Source: Lineolata rhizophorae
Taxonomy: Eukaryota; Ascomycota; Dothideomycetes; Lineolatales; Lineolataceae
Direction of reading: 5' to 3'
Length of the DNA stretch: 64,000 nt
Assembly: GCA_010093515.1 (NCBI GenBank)
Contig: MU001679.1
Location: 980,809 to 1,044,808 of the forward strand
The position numbers and the translations under genes were made by a program. Every line of letters begins with the position of its first letter. Positions within the stretch are counted from its first letter, which is position 1. The notes under the pieces were generated by a model that was not told where the DNA came from, searched no databases, and saw only the letters and a list, made by a program, of their open reading frames with translations. Shown here one piece after another: positions 24,666 to 34,630 of this stretch.

Positions 24666-26717
24666 ATGGCGGACAGCGCAACGGTGACGAGCATAAGAGC
24701 GCAGCCACCGCGGTGGCGCCGGTGATGTAATGTGGCGAGGGGGAGTCAGAAAACCAGGGGCGAGGCGGTGCGCGTCGCGGCGAGCGAAAAGGGCAGCGCA
24801 GCACGCCCGGCCGGTGAAGGTTGAAGAAGCGGCCCCAAGGCGAGATGGAGGCTCCGAGGGCGATGGAAAGAAGGACGACGAGCCGGTGGAGCTGGATGGT
24901 TGGAAATCGACTCTGGAGGGTGCGTGGGTGGGCGGCCAAGCGGCAGGCAGGGCCCAGAGCGGACGGGGACCGGGGGGTGGCGCCAGGCGATCGCTCAGGG
25001 TCCACTCTCGGTCTCTTGGAAGCAGGGCCGGGCAACGAGCAGCGGGCGGGCGCTGCCGACCTACATACCACGAGCCTACTTACTCCGTACTGCTGTGCCT
25101 CCGCAGCGCGCGATTACCCACGCGCGACAGCTGAGAGCGCGCCAAGCCGGCCGATAAAACGACTCCATGGCGCCTCTCGCCCGCGGCTGGCCCGGACGGC
25201 CGGCTTCGGCGCCGTCGTTGACCCATCTCTCCCGCCTCCCGCGATTCTAGACCGCGCCCCGTCGCGTGCCTCGACGCGCCCGGCCACTCGCAACGATTCC
25301 ACGCCCACCCACCAGGGCCGCCTCGACTGGACCCTTCGCCTGGCGAAATTGAAATCAGGTTCCGTCCGCCCCCGGCAGCTGTGCTCCCGGCGCGAATCGT
25401 GTGACATTAGGGCAAAGTTTTGGACCGTGGTTCCCGTCGGCTTGGCGCAAAACGAAACCACTCGGGTCTCTGCATCACGAGCGGCCCTCTGGGCTTGGAT
25501 GTTTTCACGGCAATGCCCCGGGTGTCCGTGTACCCAAATTAACTCCCACTGCTGCGGCCGCCCAATTGGCCCGCCCGTCGCTCGACGAACAGGGCTCGCC
25601 AAATGCGCGGCCCCTCCCCAGGCCCCGAGGCCCCAGCCAGGCCGGGATGGCCTCATGTACAGTACGTACCTACCGCTCGGGCACCTCATGTACTACATAC
25701 CCCGCACTACCGCGTAAATTAGTGGGACGACACATGTACGAATTAGGACGCGAACTATCTAGGACTTCGTGGCTCGTCCCAAGCAGCAGCCAGGTAGACG
25801 TGGTTTGGCTTCGGGCCGCATGGCGGTAAACGCACGAACGGGCCCAGAATTCTGTCGAGCCTGCCGCTTGTGATTCATGTCTCACCACCTCGGGTAGGTC
25901 GGGCGGCGGCGGGGGAACTGCCTCGCCCCGCCAGATCGTGATTTGGAGGTGTGAGATTGAAGATCTTTGAAGATGCCTCCTCCTTACTTGACGTAGGTAA
26001 GTCGAAACGTTTCAAAACCGAGTTGCCACACTTCGGCCGCCGGGAGCCTCCATACTTCCCACGCTACCCACGGGAGCAGGTATCTACGTACTTCAGTTTA
26101 CCCAGTCCCTACACGATATGAATCCTCCGGCAGCAAAGATTCAGTGCGGAGTGCCGTATCCCCGGTACCCACGTAGTAGCACCGGCCGATGGAGATTGCA
26201 GCCTCGTGCCTGGTACGTACCGGCCTATAGCGGGTGCTGGTAAGCCCTGACGCGCGTCTACCACCCACGCGGTCGGGGCCCCGTCACCAACGTCACACCT
26301 GCACAAATCGTACCACCGCGCGAACGAGATGCGCTACCGCGTTCCGACTGCAGCTTCCGCCCGCGTCGCCGCGCCGCCGCTTGGTGCCCCAGTGCCAAGA
26401 GAATTCTCCCGCCCTCGCCCGCAACGGCTACGCCATGAAGTCCTATGTAGGTACAGCGCCTACGTAGTATGCATGTACCTACCTACGTAGTACAGTAGCT
26501 GGAACCGTTGCCCAATCTCCCACACTCCCAGTTGGGTAAGCCCGTCGCCCTCGGTACCCCGCCGACGTCATTCTCTCCCCATCCCACTGCGCTATACATA
26601 CGCAGAGACAGGCTGCACCGACAGCCTCCTATTCCATCGCCTTCCACCACCTCAGAACACGACAGTTCCAAAACCTATCCCGGCACCAACCCCCCCCCCC
26701 CCCTTCCCCGCGGCACG
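24666..26717. promoter_or_regulatory. Divergent promoter region phosphatase / Kelch protein
   Basis: Two kilobases between outward-facing starts. Frames on both strands are open but arginine-rich and without motifs. The right third (about 25650-26500) carries many copies of TACGTA, TACCTA and CTACGTAG words. A C tract of about 13 bases at 26692-26704 lies just before the Kelch start codon. Confidence 0.45.
26444..26495. promoter_or_regulatory. Cluster of CTACGTAG palindromic motifs
   Basis: Within 50 bases the octamer CTACGTAG occurs twice (in CGCCTACGTAGTATG and ACCTACGTAGTAC), together with GTAGGTAC and GTACCTAC. The octamer is its own reverse complement, the form expected for a dimeric DNA-binding protein. 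It lies about 220-270 bases before the Kelch start codon. Related words occur in other intergenic regions of the window. Which protein binds is unknown. Confidence 0.5.
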
Positions 26718-27361
26718 ATGGAGCCCGCCACAGTCGGCATCCTCTCGACGGCGGAATCGCTGCTCTCGGGCGCCGTCGGCATCGCCAAGGGCCTCCGCCG
26801 CGCCACCCTCCCCCTCACGGCCACGTGCTCGCGCGTCGCCGACGCGCCCGTCCCGCGCGCCGGCCACTCCCTCTCCGTCGTCAAGGGCCGCGCCTACATC
26901 TTCGGCGGCACCGCCGGGGACCCGAGTAGCTTCGACGCGTCCCCGTCGGCCACCGCCGCCCCCGCTACCGACACTGCTACCCCAGACAACGCCGTCCGCA
27001 TGGTCATCCTCCCCTCGTCCGGCGTCGCCGGCGCCGACTACCAGACGCTGCCCGCGCGGCCGCGCCGCCCCGGCGGGCTCCTCCCCGCGCCGCGCATCCA
27101 CCACGCGAGCGTCGCGCTCGGCGACGACATCTACGTCTTCGGCGGCGTCGTCACCGTCGGCAACGGCAACGACCGCCAACCCGACCCCCCGGGCCGCGTC
27201 TGGGTCTTCAACGCCAACAGCCACGCCTGGCACGCGCTGGACCCGGCGCCGGGATCGCCCGCCCCGCCGCCGCGCGAGCGCTTCGCCCTCGCCGTGTCGG
27301 ACCGCCCGCCGCCGCGACGGCACGTCGTCGTGCGCGAGCGCCGCGGCAAGGACGACGACGA

Positions 27362-27394
<33 letters not shown>

Positions 27395-28229
27395 GCCGCC
27401 CCAGCGGCCGGCGGACCCCGCCGAGGTCGTGCCCGAGCCCCCCCCCGAGGACTCGTTCGGCACGCTGCTCGTGCACGGCGGCCGCGGCCTCGACGGCCGG
27501 CCGCTGGCCGACACGTGGGCGTTCGACGTGCGCTCGCGGACGTGGTCGGGGCTGCCGCCGGGGCCGGGCCCGGCGCGCGAGGGCGCCGGCCTGGCCGTGG
27601 CCGGGGACCGGCTGTACCGGTTCGGGGGCCGGGCGGCGTCGGGCGAGGACCTGGGCGGCTCGCTGGACGCGCTCGACGTGGGCGGCGTATGGAAGGCGTC
27701 GGACGAGGTGGATCCCAACGCGGGCGCGGCGGCGCCGCTGGGCGGCTGGGGCTGGGAGGAGGTGCCGTTCGCGGACGACGGCGGGCCGGCGGGCCGGCAC
27801 GGCGCGGCCCTGCTCGAGGTCTCGACGGGGCAGGGCAGGCGCTACTTGCTGCTCGTCGGCGGGCGGTGCAGGGCGGCCTGGAGCGAGGCCGAGGACATGG
27901 CGCTCGACGACATCTGGGCGGTTCAGCTGCCGCCCGAAAACGTCACGGCGGCGAAGATCAAGGACAGGATGAGGGAGGGGCTGCGCCAGGAGACGAGGCA
28001 GGAGAAGTGGGCCGAGGTCAAGTATCGCTACGTTAACGGGCCCGACGAGGATGTTAGCACGGTAAGGAGGAGCGAGGGATCCGAGGCCGAGAAGGGGTGC
28101 GGACGCAGAGCCATGTTCGCTGCGGCGCGCGGGACCGAAGTTGACGGTGCGAGCGTCGTGGTATGGGGTGGTGTTGATGCGCGTGGTAAAGTTGCGGACG
28201 ATGGGTGGATGGTCACGGTCTCTAACTAA
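26718..28229 (+). CDS. Kelch-repeat beta-propeller protein
   Basis: Single-exon protein of 503 residues. The ATG at 26718 (MEPATVGILSTAESLLSG) was preferred over one 210 bases upstream, whose extension is low-complexity and follows a C tract. Kelch-type blades are visible: PRAGHSLSVVKGRAYIFGG, RIHHASVALGDDIYVFGG, RERFALAV, FGTLLVHGGRGLDGRPLADTW with AFDVRSRTWSGLP, GAGLAVAGDRLYRFGG, and GRHGAALLEV with LLLVGG and DDIWAVQL. The paired Gly-Gly and spaced Tyr/Trp are characteristic. A pure GCC run at about 27363-27394 gives a polyalanine insert between blades. No signal peptide or catalytic domain. Kelch propellers usually bind proteins; partner not indicated. Codon use is extremely GC-rich, which also opens a long antisense frame. 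Confidence 0.85.
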
Positions 28230-28839
28230 AATGGATCAAGGTCATCCCTGCCTGCTCTAGTAATTTGTTTAGTTGACATGGCGCTCCTGTAGGCACGAAA
28301 AACATTTGATAGTCCTTCGAGGTAATTTGAGACGAAAGATCGTGTTGCTGCTGCAACGAAATATCAAATAAAGGCCCACCTGATTGGACCCCCGCAATAT
28401 TGCGCCATTCTAAGGCTCTTGCGCACAAATACTAGGTCAAGATAGCATGATTGCCTATGTATCCGGACGGACTAGGCGAATCCTTCCATGATTCGTTGGT
28501 GCTGCCGCGATGTGCAAGAGAGAACAGATAAAGATCACACCAAGTTTCGGCGGTGATTACAAACCAAATGCTGAAGCCTAGCTCATCCGCTACATCAATT
28601 TTCAGCTAAAAGCGTCAATGGCATGCTCAAGAGTTCAAGAGGTGAAGAAAATCTCAAGTTTCGTATTAAGGCCTCGAACGAGGCGAATTAGTAGTCGCTA
28701 TGCAGTGGTGCTCCGCCGTTGTGGTATCTTTTAACGCTCTAGCCAACTGAAAGAAGAGGGGGCCCCGGCAGCAGAATTGGCAGTTGCCGGGATGAGAACT
28801 GCCGTCCAAGAAGGCTCCTACGACAGCGCGCCCCCCGTC
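28230..28839. other. Convergent intergenic region
   Basis: Separates the 3' ends of the Kelch gene and SFH5. Only short frames without motifs; nothing else recognised. Confidence 0.5.
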
Positions 28840-29971
28840 TCACTCCACCTTCAGCGTCTCGCCGATCTTGTCCAGACCCTCGGCCTTTCCGCCGTAAGCG
28901 GCCGGGACGTTGGGACCGAGCTCGGCCGCCAGCGTGTTTCCGTAGCTGAGCATGGTGAACTTGCGCACCGTCTCCTTTGCGAGGACGAGCTTCATGGCCG
29001 AGTAGAACCAGCCCATGATGACGGGCACGTTGACGAAGAACTTGCGGCCGAGCGTCTCGGGGTAGTACTTCTGGAAGGTCTCGATGGCCTTCTTGGACGA
29101 CGACTTGACGAGCGGATCCGGGCGCAGGAAGCTGACGTCGTGGTAGTCGTGCACCTGGATGCCCTGGTAGGGGTCCTTGCCTTGGCCGAAGTCGGGGATG
29201 GGAGCGGCGGCGGCGGCGAGGTCGAGCTTCTCGAGGCCGAGCTCCATCAGGCCGACGCGCCAGCGGATGAACCTAGAAGACGGATTGTGAGAGCATTGCT
29301 ACTTGCCGGCCTTTTTCCCAGACACGAGGGGATATAGCTCACGCATCGAGGTCGCCGAAGGTGACCTTGAAGTCCTTGACGGCGCCGTAGTTGTTGTACG
29401 TGATGACATCCTTGGCATTACCGCTGTCCGGGACGCCCTCAACCACGGTGACGTAGCCCAGGCCGCCAAACTTTTCCTTGCTGAAGACCTCGTCCTTGGC
29501 CTTGAGCGGGTTGTATTCCTTCCTCCACTTGAGCGAGTTGCGGAGCTGCTCCTTGGCCTTGTCGAGGTCGTTCGAGTTGGCGCGCAGGAACTTCTGGAGC
29601 ACGAGCTTGGTGTGGAAGGGGCCGGACTTGTCCAGCTTGACGCCGTACATCTCGTCGTGGCCGACCTCGTCGAGGATGGCGCCGAGCTCGGCGACGAACT
29701 TGGCCAGCGGATGGTCGGGAGGAAGCTCCGGCCAGGACGGGCCAGAAGCCACGCCGGCTGGCTCAGCTACTCCGTTGGCATTTGGCTCGGGGGCAGGCTC
29801 GGCCTTCTCGTTGGGCTCGGCTTTGGCGGCGGGCGCGGTCTCCGGCGAAGCAGGGACGGCGGGCAGCGGTTGCTGCGCAGGCGCGGCGAGGTTGTCGTCG
29901 ACAGCGTCAACCTCGGACTTTTCGACGGGCGCAGGCGCGGGCGCCGGGGCCTGAGCTGCCGTGTCTGCCAT
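28840..29971 (-). CDS. SFH5: Phosphatidylinositol transfer protein SFH5
   Basis: Sec14-family CRAL-TRIO protein; yeast Sfh5 moves phosphatidylinositol between membranes and has also been shown to bind haem. Exons 29971-29343 and 29272-28840 join over a 70-base intron as GDLDAFIRWRVGLMELGLEKL, 353 residues. ATG 29971 (MADTAAQAPAPA) begins an Ala/Pro/Glu-rich N-terminal extension of about 95 residues, longer than in yeast. CRAL-TRIO N-terminal region follows (LVLQKFLRANSNDLDKAKEQL, LKWRKEYNP), then the lipid-binding domain with VTYNNYGAVKDF-like, VHDYHDVSF, ETFQKYYPETLGRKFFVNVP and VIMGWFYSAMKLVLAKET. The YYPE..FFVNVP block is the hallmark of Sec14 folds. No membrane segment; cytosolic or ER-peripheral by family. 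Confidence 0.9.
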
Positions 29972-31364
29972 TCTCGGGCTCGTTCGGGGCGAAAGCGTGG
30001 GAGAGCAGGGCTGGAGGGAGGCTGGCACGAAGATGTGGCAGCGTGAAGAAAGCTCGAAGGCAGGCGGGTAAACACGCGCACGCCGCTGCCGGAGGCGGGC
30101 GCTGTTATCAGATTTGCCGAGCTCGGGCCGCGCGTCCGTGTTAGCTCCGAGCCTCCGAGCAGCACCGCGCGGTGGGCATGTACCTACGGAACATATATAT
30201 CGCAGGTTGCCATGCTCCGGTTTCCTGGCAAAGAGAGACGCTGCTCTGGGCCTTGCTATCCAACGCGCCGCATCGCCTTCCTGCGAATAAGCACTAGAGA
30301 TTTACCTCGGTCGGCATCCGTGAGGGCAGGCGTCCCTGGGCCGATATCGCCGGGTGCTCCACCTCACATGCACCTTGGTCCAGCGGCAGAAGCATTGTCA
30401 CCGACTTCATCACATCGCATCATGGCCATGTCGGGAATTACGCGCGACGAGGACGGAAAAGCGCACCTCGGACGGTGCTATTTTGGAGAGCACGCATGGC
30501 TGAGACGGGGTTTGCCCCGTCGGCCTCGCTGTCCTACGTACTGTCCTGGCGCACCCGGCCGGGGAGTTTGGTCACCGGCTTTGGCGGCTGAAAAGAGCGT
30601 CAAGCGGCAAGGGGAGTGCCCATCAGCTACATAGGCCAACTTCACCCGCCCGCACTAATGGCAATGGCCGCGCTTAAACGCAGGGTTCGCGGGTCCCCGG
30701 GCGAAGAGGGAAAAAGGGGGCGGCGGTTGGCTGGTTGTGCCTACGGACTACGCGTGTGCCGAGCGAAGCGGCAGCATCTCGCGGGCGCGCGCAAGCGGCG
30801 GCGCAGGCGGCCGGGGGGACTTGGACGAAGCCAGCCACGGCGGCCGCGAGGCAGCCGTCGCCCGCCCGCTGTTCCAACCCGCCCGCAACGACCGGTCAGG
30901 TCTCGGCGCCGTCGGCCGGCGATAACGCTCGAGGCTGATCCCGCCCGGCTTACCGCAGACGGCGAGCGCGCATCGCGCTGGGGAAGAAGGGCACGGGAAG
31001 GGGGGATGAGATGGCCTGGGATCGGACGGGACGGCCTGGCCCAGCTCGACTGGAGCGCAGGACGGCACGACGGACATGGACGGGCGTACAAGGGGCAGCA
31101 AGCTTTGCCAGCTTCCAACCTCCCTCTCCTCTCCTCCCCCTCCCCTCCCCCTCCCCCCAGTGCGAACCCCCCCCCTTCCCTCGGCCCTCCACCTCCGTGC
31201 CTCGTCGCCTTTTCCCTCCCCCAGCTCTCCAGCCGCCCCCCCCAGCCCTCCCGCTCACTTCCCTCTCGCAACCTCCCTCTTCCCCATCCCCTACTCTCCT
31301 TCCCCCCTTTACCTCGTCGCGCCCAATCCACCCCTCCAGTCTCCATCAACACCTCCCCAAAAAA
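29972..31364. promoter_or_regulatory. Divergent promoter region SFH5 / acidic protein
   Basis: About 1.4 kb. The right end (about 31110-31360) is an almost unbroken pyrimidine tract on the plus strand that forms the core promoter and leader of the acidic protein gene; such CT-rich leaders are common before highly expressed fungal genes. The long open frame across this stretch is basic and proline-rich and is not believed to be a gene. Confidence 0.45.
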
Positions 31365-32369
31365 ATGTCCACCCGAAAGAGAAAGCAAGACGCCGAAGAG
31401 GAGGAGGAGCTCCAGGCTCTCCCCAGCGAAGGCGAGGACGAGAGTGAAGAGTGAGTGCTCCCGCGCGCGCGCGCGCTTGACGTCATCCCATGTAAATCGC
31501 AAGAACCGCGTTGCTCCTGTCGCGTCGGCGGACGCGTCTTTGAATCGTCGTCGCGGACTCCATGCGACCGACGAAACATGCAGGTGCGAATCCGAGTCGC
31601 CGGGGGAGCGTCCCTTGCTCGCGATGCCGCACACGAGAGGTCGAGCTCGTCGGCGTTCGCTCGTCTGGCTGGGTGGGAGCTCCCGCTAGTTGCATCACCG
31701 ACTGCCAATGACGCTCGGTCGCGTTTTCGCACCTGCATTCGTGCTCCATCACCTGATGGTTTCTCGTGCTCTTCTTTCTGCGCTTTGGCTCATTTCTCTA
31801 CCATTCGCTCTTTTTTCTTTCTTTTTCTTTGCGTGCCGGTTGACTCCTCAGGGATGAGACGCCAGTATCTTGCTTCGGCCGCTAACGAACGCTCTTCTGG
31901 TTAGGTACGAAGAAAGTGAGGGATCCGAGGCCTCCTTTGACGACGAGGAAGACGAGGAAGTCGAAGAAGTCGAAGAAGAACCCGGTACGTTCTGTTTCCC
32001 CCTTACCTCGCTCCCGCCACGTATGCTAACCGGCCACCAGCTCCTCCCAAGGCCAAGAAGCGGAAGACCGAGGCCGCTGCGCCCGAGGTCGTCTCCGACG
32101 AGGAGGAGCCTGAGGCCGTCTCCGACGAAGAAGAGCCCGAGGCCGAGGCCGAGGTCGACGAGGAAGAGGATGGCGAGCCTGAGGATGGCGAGCCCGAGGA
32201 CGACGAGGCCGCCCCCGCCCCCGCAAAGGCTACTAATGGCGAGGCGACCGCCACCAAGGGGGCTCCCGCCGACGCCGCCAAAGCCGCCAAGGAGAGGGAC
32301 GTCCCCAAGGAGGCCGATCTCAAAGAGGTCGAGGTCGAGGTCGAGGTCAAGGAGGCCAACGAGAAATAA
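31365..32369 (+). CDS. Small highly acidic, probably nuclear protein
   Basis: Not recognised as a named family. Three exons, 31365-31450, 31905-31984 and 32041-32369, give 164 residues; introns of 454 and 56 bases have GT..AG ends and keep frame. The protein opens with a basic stretch (MSTRKRKQDAEEEEE), continues with Glu/Asp/Ser runs (EGSEASFDDEEDEEVEEVEEE), has an NLS-like PPKAKKRKTE at about residues 57-66, then repeats of VSDEEEPEA, and ends in an alternating Glu/Val segment (KEVEVEVEVKEANEK). The composition resembles histone chaperones or nucleolar acidic proteins, but no CHZ or NAP motif is visible, so no function is claimed. The first intron is the longest in the window and contains a CRE-type site. 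Confidence 0.72.
31478..31485. promoter_or_regulatory. CRE-type site TGACGTCA in first intron
   Basis: Perfect palindrome TGACGTCA, the binding site of ATF/CREB-type bZIP proteins, right behind an alternating CG run (about 31462-31476) and 27 bases inside the first intron of the acidic protein gene. Whether it is used is unknown; an 8-base site will also occur by chance. Confidence 0.35.
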
Positions 32370-32780
32370 GACCGTCGCCCACGGCGCGGCCATGTCGAAT
32401 CATGTGTACCTACTTGCCTAGGCATGTGGCCTATCGGCGGCTTAAAACACCGTCACGAATGTACTGTATTTGTTTTGGTTACATATTACTGTTTGGTGGG
32501 GGTAGCTGAGGGTGTTTGCTTTGATAAATTTAAACAAAAAGTCTGTCCAAGAACTGGAGTCCGTGACAAAATTCCACGTTCGACACTGATGAGGACCCGC
32601 TTGGGCTGTCCCACACCACCGTATGATGAGTTGATCTAAGGACATGACCTATTGCATTGCCGCAGGTGTAGTCCAATGAACCCCGGCACAAGCCATGTTG
32701 AAATACGCCAACTACTTGCGCTTCTCAGTCGCCCTCGGCGCTTGTCCAGCTGAACGCCTGAGGGCAACGTCCTCAGCGAC
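32370..32780. other. Convergent intergenic region
   Basis: Between the 3' ends of the acidic protein gene and the P450 gene. No believable frame. Confidence 0.5.
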
Positions 32781-34612
32781 TCACCTTTCCCACTCTCGCT
32801 CCTTGATTCGCACCCACAGAGGCGGCTTGTCCCACAGGACATAACAATTCTGGTCTATCCAACGCGAGCTCTCCGGGCGCAGTTCCACATCGAAGTGGAA
32901 GAGCACTTTGCAGAGAATGAGTCGAATCTCCGCATTTGCAAGGCTGGGTTGCACGATTAGACGACATCTCTCTCCGTCCCGAACGGTGCGCCCTGAACCG
33001 GGCGTAGCACTTACGTCTGGCCGATGCAATTCCTAGGGCCCAAGCTGAAGGGGGTGAGGACGTCCTTCTTGTCGGACGCGAAGCGTGAATCCGACCCGAG
33101 CCAGCGCTCAGGGATGAAGCTTTCTGGGAACGTGAAGTTTCCCGAGTAATGATATGAGGCGTAGTGATGGACGGCCACCTTTGCCTAAGTAAAATAATGA
33201 GCCGAAGGTCTGCAAGAGATTTGCAGTAGTTGTGGGATACGCGCTTACTCCCGGTGGAAGCCAGTGTCCTTCGACTGCGGCACCGCCAGGGGGGACGAGC
33301 CGTGGGCTCGCTCCGGCGAAGGGAGGATACAACCTGAATGTCTCTTGAATGACGGCGGTGAGGTACCGCAAGCTCGCTGCCTTGGCGAATGTGATGTCCT
33401 CGTCGGAGCTGAAACTAGAACGTATCTCTTCTTGGAGCCGTTTCATGGTGGGCTCCCGATAGGAGAGTCGCCAATGTCTCGCTCCCAGCGATGATCAATC
33501 TAGGCTCGACTTTAGCCTCATTGTATCCTTCCAGTATCTTTGCCCCAAACACAAATGCAACTCACGCAAAAGCAGTCGAATGGAGTTCAGCCCGACTCAT
33601 GGTGTTCTCCTTGGCCGTATACGGCCCAGGCTTCTCACTAAGCCCGTTCTTCAGCATGGCGGAGAAGAAGTCCGGCCGTTCGGCACCCATCTCCAGCCTC
33701 CGATCCACCATCTTGGCGCACAGGCCGAAGTGGTCCCTGGCCTTCTGCAGCAAGCTCCGCGGGATCAGCCTGTCCAAGAGGCCGGTCAGGGCGGGGAACT
33801 GGCCGGCGGCGCCGACGAAGGCCAGCGCCTTGACCGTCTCGAAGATGATGCCGACCCACGGATGCAAGGCGCTGTCGCGGAGGCAGCCGAACGACTCGCC
33901 GAACGTCAGGTCGCCCGTGATGTCGAAGGTGGCGTAGTTCATCCAGCCGCTGATGTCGACCCTGTCCGCCTCGCCCGCCAGCCGGCCCCGGAGCTTCGTC
34001 GCCAGCAGGTCCACGTGGCCCCGCACCAGCCCTTCCTGCTCCCGCAACGCCCGCTTCGAGAAGGCCGGGTTGAGCAGCCGCCGCTTCCGCGCGTGGCTGG
34101 CCGGGTCCGTCTCGACGCCGATGTGCGGCACCCCGTTGGGCGGCGGCCGCGCGAAGGACGGGTCCTTGTTGATGTGCCCGTTGATGTCGCGGAAGGCCTG
34201 CGGCGAGGCGAAGGCGAGCTCGCTGGGGCCCAGGCGCACGGCCGGGCCGTACTTTTCGTGGAGGGCGAGCACGTCGAGGTGCCCGTGGCCGCGCAAGACG
34301 GAGACTGCCGACGGAATGCGGGAGATGGCGTTGAGGGCAGGGCCGGGGAAGGCGGCCAGAGGGCTTAGGTATAGGTTGTATATGGCGTTGCAGAGGAACC
34401 ATGCCGTGATCTACAAGGCAATTGGGGAGGACATATCGAAGTCCGTTAGCGATTTCATTCTATCCGTGTGCTCTTCAGCTCTATCGGGGTTCCAAATTCG
34501 ATGTCATCTGCCAGCGGATCCACAGACATACCAGTAGCGGTCCGACCCACAAGACCGCCTTCCAGCCCGTTCCATGCCAAAGAGTCTCGAAAGAAATCAG
34601 GTCCAACTCCAT
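32781..34612 (-). pseudogene. Cytochrome P450 with internal deletion and frameshift
   Basis: Microsomal cytochrome P450 of the kind found in fungal secondary metabolism (isotrichodermin hydroxylase-like in overall look). Exons on minus: 34612-34532 (membrane anchor, MELDLISFETLWHGTG), 34410-33566, 33499-33249, 33184-33015, 32943-32781. Visible motifs: proline-rich hinge SPLAAFPGPALN, I-helix AGSET, ExxR in QETFRLYPP, and the haem loop [11 protein letters not shown] with its cysteine. Inside the third exon the frame breaks: after the I-helix (ATLLSGA, near 33446) the next conserved piece (MKRLQEEIRSSF) continues in another frame and about ten residues normally between them are missing. All other junctions splice cleanly, so the damage is local and probably recent. 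An assembly error would explain a frameshift but hardly the missing residues. An in-frame ATG at 34630 is an alternative start. No biosynthetic cluster surrounds it. Confidence 0.75.
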
Positions 34613-34630
34613 CTTTGTCGCACTAGTCAT

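Noticed and set aside
24821-25717. Open frame of 298 codons in the phosphatase/Kelch spacer
   Set aside because: No domain, mixed Arg/Ala/Pro composition, overlapping frames on the other strand.
26652-27800. Open frame of 382 codons antisense to the Kelch gene
   Set aside because: Arg/Ala/Gly-rich shadow caused by extreme GC-biased codon use in the Kelch gene.
30616-31689. Open frame of 357 codons, Arg- and Pro-rich
   Set aside because: It runs through a GC-rich spacer, a pyrimidine tract and the exon and intron of the acidic gene; composition explains its length.
33580-34368. Open plus-strand frame across the P450
   Set aside because: Shadow of the GC-rich P450 exon 2, with no recognisable motif.
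30616-34630. Secondary-metabolite cluster around the P450
   Set aside because: Neighbours are a lipid-transfer protein, an acidic nuclear protein and a coiled-coil protein; no backbone synthase, transporter or regulator is present.
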